Positions 8,345 to 17,017 of a stretch of DNA of 64,000 nucleotides are shown piece after piece. Under the pieces are notes generated by a model. The model was not told the origin of the DNA. It searched no databases and worked only from the letters and a program-made list of their open reading frames with translations. Every line of letters begins with the position of its first letter. The first letter of the stretch is position 1. The position numbers were made by a program, and so were the translations under genes. Source of the stretch: Shewanella saliphila (GTDB lineage Bacteria; Pseudomonadota; Gammaproteobacteria; Enterobacterales; Shewanellaceae); assembly GCF_014648295.1 (NCBI RefSeq), contig NZ_BMQV01000001.1, positions 1 to 64,000 of the forward strand, in the 5' to 3' direction.

Positions 8345-9343
8345 ATGCCTAACATACTATTAAGTATTGTAGCCATTCTACTTTGTGGTCTTTCAAGTGT
8401 ATCGGCAGCGCCGATACACTTGATTGATCAACAAGGCCGTGAAGTGGTATTACAAAAACCTGCAGAGCGAATAGTCTCAACCTTTACCCCAGCTAATTTA
8501 TTTTCCTTAAGTTTAGGACTTGCAGATAAATTAGTAGGAATTGGTGGCATGACTAAAAACTCACCGTTTATCAAAAAGCAACTAGGCAATCGTGAACTTT
8601 CGGTTGTTGGTAGTCGTTCAGCTGGCACCAGTTTAGAAACCATCATTGCTTTAAATCCTGACTTAGTTTTAGTCTTTGGAAAAAAAGACGGTTATCGATT
8701 AGCAGACCGATTAACCTCATTAGGTATTGCCTGTTTAATCATCCAACCAGAAACGTTCTTAGAAGCTCAACAGGTGCTTGACTTGCTGGCTAAAGCTACA
8801 GGTACTCAAGATAAAGCTGCGCAAATTGCCGCTGAAAACCTGAGGTTAAAAAACATTATCAACACGGGTTTGGCTGGTTTATCGAAAGAACAAGCTTTAC
8901 GCGCTTATTATGTCAATAGCTCAGACTTATATCGCACCGCAAGTGAGAAAATGTTCCAGCACCAATTAATGGCTATAGCCGGTGTGGATAATGTCGCTAA
9001 AAATATACCGGGGTTCTACCCTAAAGTGAATGTAGAGCAATTATTACTTTGGCAGCCCCAAATATTAATTAGAGAATCTAATGATTCAACCAAGGTCGAT
9101 GACCAACTGGCGCAATCACTGGTAACACCACTCATTAAATTACCACAAATCATGTTACCTAATAAGAGCTTTTGGAATATGCCATCGCCAATGGCAATGG
9201 CTGGCGCGCTTTACATTGCCGTAAACGCATATCCAGAACAATTTAAAGAGGTCGACGCTGAAGCTGAAATAGCCCGTTTTTATCACGTTGCTTTTGGCGA
9301 TGAATGCTTATCGCCTTTACAAAGTCAGCCTAAATGCCAGTAA
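8345..9343 (+). CDS. Periplasmic substrate-binding protein of a FecCD-type ABC importer (BtuF/FhuD-like)
   Basis: 332 aa with a signal peptide (SSVSA-A cleavage near residue 21). The family signature is clear: DQQGREVVLQKPAERIVS at the start of the mature part, then IALNPDLVLV near residue 105. Two lobes are joined by a long helix, as in class III binding proteins for siderophores, heme or cobalamin. AAGGA lies just before the ATG. It sits between the receptor and the permease and overlaps the latter by about 10 bases, so it should deliver the ligand that crosses the receptor to the permease. Confidence 0.88.
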   Translation: MPNILLSIVAILLCGLSSVSAAPIHLIDQQGREVVLQKPAERIVSTFTPANLFSLSLGLADKLVGIGGMTKNSPFIKKQLGNRELSVVGSRSAGTSLETIIALNPDLVLVFGKKDGYRLADRLTSLGIACLIIQPETFLEAQQVLDLLAKATGTQDKAAQIAAENLRLKNIINTGLAGLSKEQALRAYYVNSSDLYRTASEKMFQHQLMAIAGVDNVAKNIPGFYPKVNVEQLLLWQPQILIRESNDSTKVDDQLAQSLVTPLIKLPQIMLPNKSFWNMPSPMAMAGALYIAVNAYPEQFKEVDAEAEIARFYHVAFGDECLSPLQSQPKCQ

Positions 9344-10380
9344 TGACAAAACCCCATTTATTGCCTATTCAATGGGCGGCGATGGCAATCATCATCCTTT
9401 TAGTTGGGTTGTATGCTGGGCGATTTGCCATTAATCCAAGTGATTTGTTAAGCGCCATGCAAAAGTTGCCTTCGGTACTCATTGATTTAATGATGACGGG
9501 GCAAGTGTCTGAAGAGTTAACCCAACAAGAACGGATTATTTTACTGATTCGTTTGCCACGGTTACTCACCGCATTAATAGTGGGTGCCGGCCTTGCGGTT
9601 TCTGGTGCTGTCTATCAAGGCGTATTTCGAAACCCGTTAGTGTCACCTGATATTCTAGGGGTGGCTTCGGGTTGTATGTTTGGTGCCGCTATGGGCCTAA
9701 TTCTGCCTGGAAGTAGTTGGTTCACCGTACAGTTACTCGCTTTTGTTTGTGGATTATCAGCCGCTTGCGTTGCGATGTTTATGGCCAGAAAATTTGGCAG
9801 CAATAGCATATTGTTGATGTTAATGACCGGTATTATTATCGGGTCAATATTTGGTTCAGGCTTAACCATGCTAAAAGCACTCGCCGATCCTTATGGAGAA
9901 TTACCCGCAATTGTCTTTTGGTTAATGGGTTCCTTGTCTGCCAGTAGCTGGAGTACTGTAGCGCAACTGGCTGTACCGGTCGTTATTGGATATGGGCTAA
10001 TTCACTCGCTGCGTTATCGTTTGAATGTTCTCTGTTTGGGTGATCAACAAAGCCGCAGTTTAGGCATAGAACCAGCAAAATTACGCTTAGTATTAATTAT
10101 TATTAGCTCCTTTATCGTGGCATCTTGCGTGGCAACCGTCGGACAAGTTGCATGGATTGGTTTGGTGGTTCCGCATATGGTGCGCACCTTTGCTGGGGCG
10201 AATAATATGCGTGTCATCCCCCTTTCCACCGCAATTGGCGCTATTTTTCTACTGCTAGCTGACAGTGTTGCAAGATCAAGTTTCACCATGGAAATTCCGA
10301 TTGGGATTGTCACCTCTTTAGTTGGCGCGCCTTTGTTTGCTTTCTTATTATTCCGGTTCCGCCAAGGAGGCACTTACTAA
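9334..10380 (+). CDS. FecCD-family ABC transporter permease
   Basis: 348 aa with about ten hydrophobic membrane segments. Diagnostic FecCD motifs are RLPRLLTALIVGAGLAVSGA near residue 75, NPLVSPDILGVASG near residue 100, and the ATPase-contacting segment WIGLVVPHMVR near residue 275. The family imports iron-siderophore, heme or cobalamin complexes as a homodimer. ATG 9334 overlaps the binding-protein gene; an in-frame ATG at 9343 that overlaps its stop (TAATG) is an equally good start. The stop is in turn overlapped by the ATPase start. Confidence 0.92.
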   Translation: MPVMTKPHLLPIQWAAMAIIILLVGLYAGRFAINPSDLLSAMQKLPSVLIDLMMTGQVSEELTQQERIILLIRLPRLLTALIVGAGLAVSGAVYQGVFRNPLVSPDILGVASGCMFGAAMGLILPGSSWFTVQLLAFVCGLSAACVAMFMARKFGSNSILLMLMTGIIIGSIFGSGLTMLKALADPYGELPAIVFWLMGSLSASSWSTVAQLAVPVVIGYGLIHSLRYRLNVLCLGDQQSRSLGIEPAKLRLVLIIISSFIVASCVATVGQVAWIGLVVPHMVRTFAGANNMRVIPLSTAIGAIFLLLADSVARSSFTMEIPIGIVTSLVGAPLFAFLLFRFRQGGTY

Positions 10381-11705
10381 TGCTCAAGGTATTTGATATT
10401 AGCTTTGCTATTGGCGACAAGCTGTTATTAGACAATGTCAGTTTTGAGTTAAAACCCGGTGAGTTTTTAGCTATTTTAGGCGCAAATGGTGCAGGTAAAA
10501 CCACATTGATGAATTGCCTGTGTGGTTTAACTCGCCCAAGTAATGGCTCTATATCGTTAAATCAGCGTCCATTAAGTGATATGTCTCGTGCTGACGTCGC
10601 CATGCAAATGGCATTGGTGCCTCAGCAACAAGAAACTGCATTTGCTTTTACCGCTTTAGAAATGGTGGTGATGGGGCGAACACCTTTTATTTCCACTTTT
10701 GAATCACCATCAGAGCAAGATGTGATTGATGCAAAAAGCATTATGCAATTATTAGATGTTGGCAGGCTTGCTGAAAGTGATTACAACCGCTTATCTGGTG
10801 GCGAACGCCAATTAGTTTTATTAGCCAGAGCATTATTTCAAAGTAACCGTTTACTGCTACTTGATGAACCGACAAACCACCTTGATTTTCGTCATCGTTA
10901 TCAAGTGTTATCTCAAGTTAAGCGCAGTTGTATTGAATTAAACACTGCCGTTATCGCCATTTTACATGATCCCAATTTGGCCCAACTTTACGCTGATAAA
11001 GTGCTGCTGCTAGAAGATGGCAAAGTGCTTAATTATGGTGAGCGAGATGTGGTGATGACCAGTCGAAATATTAGTCGCCTTTATGGCATCCCTGCCACTA
11101 GCTACCAAGTCGCTCAGACCGAGTTTTTTATTCCCCAAAATGTATTAGGGCAAGCCCCTAGCAAGGTGATGATTATTACTGGCGAAAGCGGCAGCGGCAA
11201 AACAACACTGCTTACAGAATTGATTCTGCAATGTCACAAAGACGACATTCCTCTGGCGGGAATACTCTGCCCTGGCGAGATGAAAGACGGCCAAAGGTTC
11301 AGTAGCGACATTGTCGATATTGCAACAAATGAACGCTGTTTGTTCGGCCACCGTACAGGCGTACTGGATAAAAAAACCAAGACTCGATTTAGTTTTACTG
11401 AGCAGGGAATGGCGTTAGGGATTAAGGCATTATCGCCAAAAGACATTCACATAAAAACGGTCTGTATTATCGATGAAATAGGCCCAATGGAGCTAAACGG
11501 ACAAGGATTTGGTCACCAAATAGCACCTCTATTAGCCATGGCCGGAAGCCGTCATATTTGGGTCGTTAGGCCCAATTTAGTCAGCCAAGTTTGCCGACAT
11601 TGGTCTTTACATAACCCTCAAGTTGTCAATATTACCGACACTGATGTACTGAAAAAACTAATACGATTTGTGAAGCATAATCAGCACTATACCGAAACCA
11701 AATGA
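10380..11705 (+). CDS. ABC transporter ATPase fused to a THEP1-like NTPase domain
   Basis: 441 aa in two parts. Residues 1-250 are a FecE/BtuD-type ATPase: Walker A GANGAGKT (34-41), signature LSGGE (138-142), Walker B ending D162-E163, H-loop His196. Residues 260-435 form a second nucleotide-binding domain resembling the NTPase_1/THEP1 family, with its own Walker A GESGSGKT (268-275), a Walker B-like VCIIDEIGPME (D365-E366) and a CPGE motif near 297. ABC ATPases of this group normally end at about 260 residues, so the C-terminal half is an addition. The start overlaps the permease stop (TAATG) after a GGAGG site. The second domain may gate transport or process a nucleotide-containing ligand; this is inference. 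Confidence 0.88.
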   Translation: MLKVFDISFAIGDKLLLDNVSFELKPGEFLAILGANGAGKTTLMNCLCGLTRPSNGSISLNQRPLSDMSRADVAMQMALVPQQQETAFAFTALEMVVMGRTPFISTFESPSEQDVIDAKSIMQLLDVGRLAESDYNRLSGGERQLVLLARALFQSNRLLLLDEPTNHLDFRHRYQVLSQVKRSCIELNTAVIAILHDPNLAQLYADKVLLLEDGKVLNYGERDVVMTSRNISRLYGIPATSYQVAQTEFFIPQNVLGQAPSKVMIITGESGSGKTTLLTELILQCHKDDIPLAGILCPGEMKDGQRFSSDIVDIATNERCLFGHRTGVLDKKTKTRFSFTEQGMALGIKALSPKDIHIKTVCIIDEIGPMELNGQGFGHQIAPLLAMAGSRHIWVVRPNLVSQVCRHWSLHNPQVVNITDTDVLKKLIRFVKHNQHYTETK

Positions 11706-11730
11706 CAAGCGTTAATAAGAGCATAATGAC

Positions 11731-12423
11731 ATGAATGATACAAGTTTAAGGTCTATTGCAACCGCCGGTAAAACAAGGTTATCGATACGATTTATTAATG
11801 TGGCTTTGTTTGGTTTAGCCATATTGATATTAACCCTCATTAATGCCAATAGTCTGCTATTTCCTGCTAGCAGTGAAATAGTTTATTTAGTCGCCACAGC
11901 CTTGGTATGTTTGCTGTCGGTGGTTTTCTTAAGCTTACAAAACCGTGCACAAATTAATTATGTGTTTATCTTATGTGCGATAGCACTTGCAATGCTGATG
12001 TACAGTCAAATGCTTACCCCGCCTAAAGACAGTAGCGCAATGCTAACCTCTATTTGGGCACAATTATTTTTCTTATCACGGCCATTAGCCTTGGGTTTAG
12101 CCATTGCCGGATGTTTGGGTTATTTAATACAAGCAATACGCAGTGAGGCCAATTTAGAAAGCCATAGTCACCTTTTAAGTTTATTTGCAGGAACTGCCTA
12201 TTTAGGCGGTGAGATTGCGGGAAGTTATTGGGCATTTATCGGCTGGGGACGCAGTTGGAGCTGGAGTGGTCACTTTTTCTTATCGGCATTAACTTACCTG
12301 TTGTTTATTTTGGTATTTCACATCCCTAAAGCGTGGTTTTCCAATGCCAGCGCACTGTACATGGGAAAGGCTGTTGTATTGGGTTTTATTAGCCTATTGA
12401 TGTTGGGATATCGATTACTATGA
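11731..12423 (+). CDS. CcsA/ResC-like membrane protein (cytochrome c biogenesis System II-related)
   Basis: 230 aa with about seven hydrophobic segments. The segment GGEIAGSYWAFIGWGRSWSW near residues 155-175 resembles the tryptophan-rich WWD heme-handling motif of CcsA/CcmF proteins, but the following Asp-Pro is replaced by Ser-Gly. It is shorter than typical CcsA (about 320 aa). The next gene is ResB-like and overlaps it by 4 bases, matching the CcsA-ResB partnership in System II. In this operon the pair could handle heme or another metal complex coming from the importer; that is inference. Confidence 0.6.
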   Translation: MNDTSLRSIATAGKTRLSIRFINVALFGLAILILTLINANSLLFPASSEIVYLVATALVCLLSVVFLSLQNRAQINYVFILCAIALAMLMYSQMLTPPKDSSAMLTSIWAQLFFLSRPLALGLAIAGCLGYLIQAIRSEANLESHSHLLSLFAGTAYLGGEIAGSYWAFIGWGRSWSWSGHFFLSALTYLLFILVFHIPKAWFSNASALYMGKAVVLGFISLLMLGYRLL

Positions 12424-13241
12424 AGATGAACTGGTTATTTTCAATGCGTTTAGCATTCGTCTTATTAGTCCTCGTTTCTCTATGGTTTGCTGCAGGCATG
12501 GCTATTAGTGAACACGAAGCATCAAGACAAGTGTTTAAGTCATTAAATGATTTACCTATGTCTCATTGGTTAGCCCCTTTATTAACAGCCCCAGTGGTTG
12601 CTGTTTGGCTTATTGGGTTAGTCGGATTAATGGTGTTATTAGGTGTAAATACCGCTTTGTGTTCTTGGCGCGATTTATGGCCGACTTGGCGCCGCAAACG
12701 TTGGCATAGCCCACGGATAATGATGTTGCCCATACATGTTCTCACTCTATTGGTCTTTTTATTTCATGGCATCGATTTGGTGTTCATTCATGGGCACGAT
12801 AGCGCGGTACTGCATCAAGGCCAGCGCTTCTCCAGTGGACATTATCAAATACAACTGACCAATGTAGATTATCAAGATGATGTTTCACTCATTAAACAAG
12901 ATGAAACAGGCAAAAGCCCTGCAGGCAGAATTACTCGCCGCAGCGTAGAGCAATTTGATCCACGTAAAAATAAGGCACATTTTATTGTCGATGATGGCCA
13001 TCACAAAGTCAGTGGTGAAGCCGAATTTATGCGTCAATTTAGAGTGGATGATTTATACCTCACTGTGACCGATTTTAGTATCCCTTATCAAAAGGATAAT
13101 CTTGGTGTCCATGTCAAAGTTGTTGCCGTTCATAACCCGTTAGTAAACTACTTTTTTGCTTGTTATGGATTATTGCTATTAAGCCTATTCATTCAAGGGT
13201 TTGTGTTTTGGCGCCGCTCATACAAAAAAGGAACGCGATGA
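12420..13241 (+). CDS. ResB-like membrane protein
   Basis: 273 aa. Three N-terminal membrane segments (about 10-28, 58-80, 102-120) are followed by a periplasmic beta-rich domain (about 125-240) and a C-terminal membrane helix (about 245-265), the outline of ResB/Ccs1 proteins. The soluble domain starts with HGHDSAVLHQGQRF, similar to the G-x-x-F segment after the ResB membrane helices. It overlaps the CcsA-like gene (ATGA) and the DUF3450 gene, so the three are made together. It is shorter than true ResB (over 400 aa), so it may be a specialised derivative. Confidence 0.6.
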   Translation: MKMNWLFSMRLAFVLLVLVSLWFAAGMAISEHEASRQVFKSLNDLPMSHWLAPLLTAPVVAVWLIGLVGLMVLLGVNTALCSWRDLWPTWRRKRWHSPRIMMLPIHVLTLLVFLFHGIDLVFIHGHDSAVLHQGQRFSSGHYQIQLTNVDYQDDVSLIKQDETGKSPAGRITRRSVEQFDPRKNKAHFIVDDGHHKVSGEAEFMRQFRVDDLYLTVTDFSIPYQKDNLGVHVKVVAVHNPLVNYFFACYGLLLLSLFIQGFVFWRRSYKKGTR

Positions 13242-14038
13242 TGACAAGTCGAATGACATTAAATGCTGTATTACCCTGCTTATTATTACTTAGCAATATA
13301 ACAATGGCGAGTGACACTAAACAGGTAAACGAACAGCTTGCCGTTGATGCTTTAGCCGAGCAATGGGCAGAAAAAATACAACAGCCCATACAGCAATCGG
13401 TTCAATTAGGACAAGAAGCTGCTGATTGGCAACAACAAAAAATGCATGCTTTATCTGAGCAACAACAAAGCTTAGGCGAGCTATATTGGACTGAATACCA
13501 ACTGCAAAAAAAACAAAATAATTTACGATCGCTGCAACTAGAAATCGCTCAGTTACAACAAGATATTGATACGATTAATGTGCTAAAGCAACAACTTGAA
13601 CCTCAACTAGAGGTTTGGTATGCCATGTTAGAGCAACAAGTATTCTCTGATTTGCCATTTGATTTTGCTGAACGTAAACGACGTTTAGCGTTTTTACGTA
13701 GCGCAATGGATAAAAGCGAGTTGCCATTAGCAGAACGCTTTAGACGTTTATTGGAAGTCATCAGTATTGAAGTGGCTTACGGATACGGCCAGCAAGTAAA
13801 CCAAGATGTGATCGTAATAGATGAAAAAACGATGCAAGTTAACTTGTTACGTTTAGGTCGCTTAGCTTGGTTTTACATGACCCCAGATGAACAACAATTT
13901 GGCTGGTTTGATCAAAAAACTCGCCAGTGGAATAGCATACCAATTAATGAACAAGGCGATTTAAGATTGGCAATGGCCATTACCATGAACAAGCAAATTG
14001 CTGAAATCGTCAATGTACCATTAGGAGTGCAAAGATAA
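13238..14038 (+). CDS. DUF3450 family periplasmic coiled-coil protein (TonB2-associated)
   Basis: 266 aa from ATG 13238, which has AAGGA five bases upstream and overlaps the previous stop; an upstream in-frame start at 13160 lies deep inside the ResB-like gene and is rejected. A signal peptide (cut near NITMA-S) is followed by a long Gln-rich coiled coil (about residues 60-125) and a globular C-terminal half. DUF3450 genes regularly lie just before ttpC/exbB in Vibrio and Shewanella TonB2 loci. It probably helps assemble or couple the TonB2 complex. Confidence 0.8.
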   Translation: MMTSRMTLNAVLPCLLLLSNITMASDTKQVNEQLAVDALAEQWAEKIQQPIQQSVQLGQEAADWQQQKMHALSEQQQSLGELYWTEYQLQKKQNNLRSLQLEIAQLQQDIDTINVLKQQLEPQLEVWYAMLEQQVFSDLPFDFAERKRRLAFLRSAMDKSELPLAERFRRLLEVISIEVAYGYGQQVNQDVIVIDEKTMQVNLLRLGRLAWFYMTPDEQQFGWFDQKTRQWNSIPINEQGDLRLAMAITMNKQIAEIVNVPLGVQR

Positions 14039-15468
14039 TGAAAGCAATATTGATTATTTTACTCCTTTGCCTCTTAACCTTAACCTGTGCGCCAAATGCT
14101 GTGGCATTAGAAAAAGATGAAATCATACCGCAAAGTGATAAATACAGCCAAATAGATCAAGCTGTGGACATTCATGCAAAAGCGCTCAATCAACAAAATC
14201 AGCAATGGCGTAGTCGCCTTAAACAGGAAATATCTGACGTAAAAAGTAATCAACAAGATTTAGACCAGCGCTTAAGTGATAAAAAACAAAAGCTCGCGGC
14301 TATTAATCAAAAAATAGCCGCATTAAGCGTGCATAAAAATACTTTAACCAATGATTATCAAAGTATTGTTGATGATATGAAGCTAGTCCAAGGAGCATAT
14401 CAAAAAACGATCCGCAGCCTATCGCAACAATGGCAACAAAGTCCGACTCAATTAATAGAGCCACAAAGACGACAATCATTGGAAAAAGCGCAATCCCATC
14501 TTGGCTTTCCTAACTTAGTCCGTTTAAATGAATTAGTCACTTATGCTGTTGATGATATGAAAATGACCGCTGAAATCACAAAAACGAATACGCCTATTAG
14601 TTTTGAAGATGGCCACGTAAGTGACGAAAATCTTCGTGTTATTGGTGGGTTAATGGCGGTTAGTGACACTAAAACACCAAAATTCATTATGTTTACCGAT
14701 AAATTACCCACGGCAATTACTCCCAATAATTCGACAATCAGTCACAACATCAATCAGTGGTTAACCAATCAAACGCAATTACTGCCGCTCGATTTAAGCC
14801 AAGGACGGATGTTGCCAAGTTTGGCTGATAAACAAACCTTTATTGATTGGGTAAAAAAAGGGGGCGAAGTGCTATGGCCTATCCTCATTTTAGCCGTGAT
14901 TGGAGTCATCATTGCTTTATGGCGAGCCGTTGTATTGTTCAAATGGAGACCATTAGCTCAGTTAATCAATGACGATATTCAAGTCAATGAAAGTAAAGTA
15001 GAAAATACTGATTTAAGCTTGATAAAACAGCAATTGCTGAAGACTTCGCGTACTCCCGCAGCATCGGTACTCGCAAACGCTATGGTCATAGATTCGAGTG
15101 TTGAATCGATGGATCTCAGACTAAAACAACTCATGCTAAAACAAATGTCAAAGTTTGAACGAGGTTTAGGTTTTATCGCATTACTGGCTGCAATGGCACC
15201 TATGCTTGGGTTGCTAGGTACGGTATCGGGTATGATTGAAACCTTCCAATCGCTCACCGAATTTGGTAATAGCGATCCTAAATTATTATCACAAGGTATC
15301 AGTAAAGCATTAATCACCACTCAAGCAGGTTTACTGGTTGCACTACCGTTATTATTACTGCATTACCCATTGAAACGCCGAGCACAAGCCCTTAGCTTAA
15401 ATATGGAACAACAAGCAGCGTTATTACTTGCGCTGTTTATTGAGTCTGGTGATAAACATGACAATTAA
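14038..15468 (+). CDS. TtpC-like MotA/TolQ/ExbB proton-channel protein
   Basis: 476 aa. A signal peptide and a periplasmic coiled-coil region (about 45-130) precede a C-terminal MotA/TolQ/ExbB domain (about 280-470) with three membrane helices. The channel signature LAAMAPMLGLLGTVSGMIE is near residue 385. The long periplasmic N-terminus distinguishes TtpC of TonB2 systems from ordinary ExbB (about 240 aa). The start overlaps the DUF3450 stop (TAATG), with GGAG ten bases upstream. It is expected in the inner membrane as a fourth component of the TonB2 energy-transducing complex. Confidence 0.88.
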   Translation: MKAILIILLLCLLTLTCAPNAVALEKDEIIPQSDKYSQIDQAVDIHAKALNQQNQQWRSRLKQEISDVKSNQQDLDQRLSDKKQKLAAINQKIAALSVHKNTLTNDYQSIVDDMKLVQGAYQKTIRSLSQQWQQSPTQLIEPQRRQSLEKAQSHLGFPNLVRLNELVTYAVDDMKMTAEITKTNTPISFEDGHVSDENLRVIGGLMAVSDTKTPKFIMFTDKLPTAITPNNSTISHNINQWLTNQTQLLPLDLSQGRMLPSLADKQTFIDWVKKGGEVLWPILILAVIGVIIALWRAVVLFKWRPLAQLINDDIQVNESKVENTDLSLIKQQLLKTSRTPAASVLANAMVIDSSVESMDLRLKQLMLKQMSKFERGLGFIALLAAMAPMLGLLGTVSGMIETFQSLTEFGNSDPKLLSQGISKALITTQAGLLVALPLLLLHYPLKRRAQALSLNMEQQAALLLALFIESGDKHDN

Positions 15469-15979
15469 TAGCATCATTTATTCAATTAGCCAATTTGAGC
15501 ATTCACTGCTCGCGTTTATTGACGTTGGCGGAATTGTCATGTGGCCACTTTTTGGTTGTTGTTTGTGGATGTTATGGCTGGCAAGCCAAATCGTATTTAA
15601 GTCATATGATTTATCTTATATCCGCACCACGACACCGACTTGTCCTGACTGGCTTAATCATCGACTTGACTCAATTGCATTAAGACAAGCATATCAACAA
15701 CACTATTTTGATCTTCAAGGCGTCAAACTATTATCTATGATTGCGCCGCTATTAGGATTATTAGGCACCGTTAGCGGAATGATCGCCATGTTTACTGCGG
15801 GTGCAGACTACGGTTTTCATGACCCAGCGGTGATCTCTGCGGGAATATCCATGGCAATGGTCACCACTCAAACAGGACTTTTTATTGGGTTAAGTGGGGC
15901 ATTATTAGCATTTTTCTGGCAAAGAAAACTGAACAAAATTCAACGTATTGATCTTGTAAGAGGTTACCATGCTGAGTGA
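15458..15979 (+). CDS. exbB: ExbB-type proton-channel subunit (TonB2 system)
   Basis: 173 aa from ATG 15458; a longer version starting inside ttpC is unlikely. It has an N-terminal membrane helix (about 22-45) and two C-terminal helices with the MotA/TolQ/ExbB signature IAPLLGLLGTVSGMIAMF near residue 95. It overlaps the previous gene by 11 bases and exbD by 11 bases. It forms the proton channel with ExbD that energises TonB. Confidence 0.9.
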   Translation: MTINSIIYSISQFEHSLLAFIDVGGIVMWPLFGCCLWMLWLASQIVFKSYDLSYIRTTTPTCPDWLNHRLDSIALRQAYQQHYFDLQGVKLLSMIAPLLGLLGTVSGMIAMFTAGADYGFHDPAVISAGISMAMVTTQTGLFIGLSGALLAFFWQRKLNKIQRIDLVRGYHAE

Positions 15980-16370
15980 TCGCTTTAGGCAAGATAAAGA
16001 TCCTGAAATCAATATGACTCCCATGCTTGATGTGGTATTCATTCTACTTATTTTCTTTATTGTATCGACCAATTTTGTGCAACAATCTGCCGTTGAAATA
16101 CACCGTCCCTATGCCAGCACAGCTACTCGAGTAGAGGGCAGCCCCATCATAGTGACCTTAGATACCACTGGAAGGGTGTACTTCGAGTCTAAAGAAATCG
16201 ATATCTATTATTTACCCGGTAAGTTACAGCAAATAGTCAGCCAAACACCCAAAATAAAATTATTGATTGTTGCGGATACCAATTGCCCAACTGGAGTAAC
16301 CATAAAAGTACTCGATATAGCCAAAAAAGCCGGGATCAGCTTTAGTTCTGTTGCGTCCGAGAGTGACTAA
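15969..16370 (+). CDS. exbD: ExbD biopolymer transport protein (TonB2 system)
   Basis: 133 aa. One membrane helix (about residues 18-38) contains the proton-carrying Asp within NMTPMLDVVFILLIFFIV, and a small periplasmic domain follows. It partners ExbB in proton-driven energisation of TonB. It overlaps exbB by 11 bases and shares its last base with the tonB start (TAATG). Confidence 0.93.
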   Translation: MLSDRFRQDKDPEINMTPMLDVVFILLIFFIVSTNFVQQSAVEIHRPYASTATRVEGSPIIVTLDTTGRVYFESKEIDIYYLPGKLQQIVSQTPKIKLLIVADTNCPTGVTIKVLDIAKKAGISFSSVASESD

Positions 16371-17011
16371 TGAAACAAAAGCCGCATTATAAAATAGCAA
16401 TAGTGAGCGTCCGATTATTATTATCAATTGGACTCACCATTTTGTTGTGTTTTTATCTGCCGAACGCTTTAAATCACAAACCTTCACAACGATTAATTAA
16501 TAGTAAGCCTGCCACTTTGGCAATGACTTTACCTGAAGTCGAAAAAACAAAATCACCGAAAATAGAAACGGTGGAATTAACCCAAACCACCGCAAAAGTC
16601 GCGCCACCACTGACAATGAACTTACCTATTATGGCTAATGTCGCCGACACACCAATACAGCAACCCGTTTTTTCCGCACCTTCAATGGACAGCACTCCCC
16701 TACCCAGCCTAGGCCCGATGACTATGGGTATAAAAGATGTCGATCAACCACCCGAATTACTGAAATATATTCAACCACAAATGCCCATCGCAGGACGAAA
16801 ATACAAAGACGGCGGCAAAGTACTATTACGATTAATAGTTGAGGCTAATGGCTTGGTAAGCCAAGTGAATGTAGTAGAGTCAAATCCTGCAAAAGTATTT
16901 GATGATTCTGCTATTCAAGCTGCACGAAAATGGCGCTTTAAACCGGCAATATTATCAGGTGAGGCCGTTAAGGTTTTTGTTGATGTTCCCATTAACTTTA
17001 AGGTCAATTAA
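16370..17011 (+). CDS. tonB: TonB protein (TonB2 type)
   Basis: 213 aa. A membrane anchor (about 10-30) precedes a Pro/Thr-rich spacer (40-125) and a C-terminal TonB domain (about 130-213) with PQMPIAGRKYKDGGKVLLRLIV and the closing AIQAARKWRFKPA segment. The spacer is shorter than in classical TonB, as usual for TonB2. It bridges the periplasm to TonB-dependent receptors, first of all the one that opens this operon. Its start overlaps the exbD stop. Confidence 0.92.
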   Translation: MKQKPHYKIAIVSVRLLLSIGLTILLCFYLPNALNHKPSQRLINSKPATLAMTLPEVEKTKSPKIETVELTQTTAKVAPPLTMNLPIMANVADTPIQQPVFSAPSMDSTPLPSLGPMTMGIKDVDQPPELLKYIQPQMPIAGRKYKDGGKVLLRLIVEANGLVSQVNVVESNPAKVFDDSAIQAARKWRFKPAILSGEAVKVFVDVPINFKVN

Positions 17012-17017
17012 TTTACG

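Noticed and set aside
8428..10504. Several minus-strand reading frames of 60-110 residues within the importer genes
   Set aside because: Antisense shadows of well-supported transport genes, without ribosome binding sites or recognisable domains.
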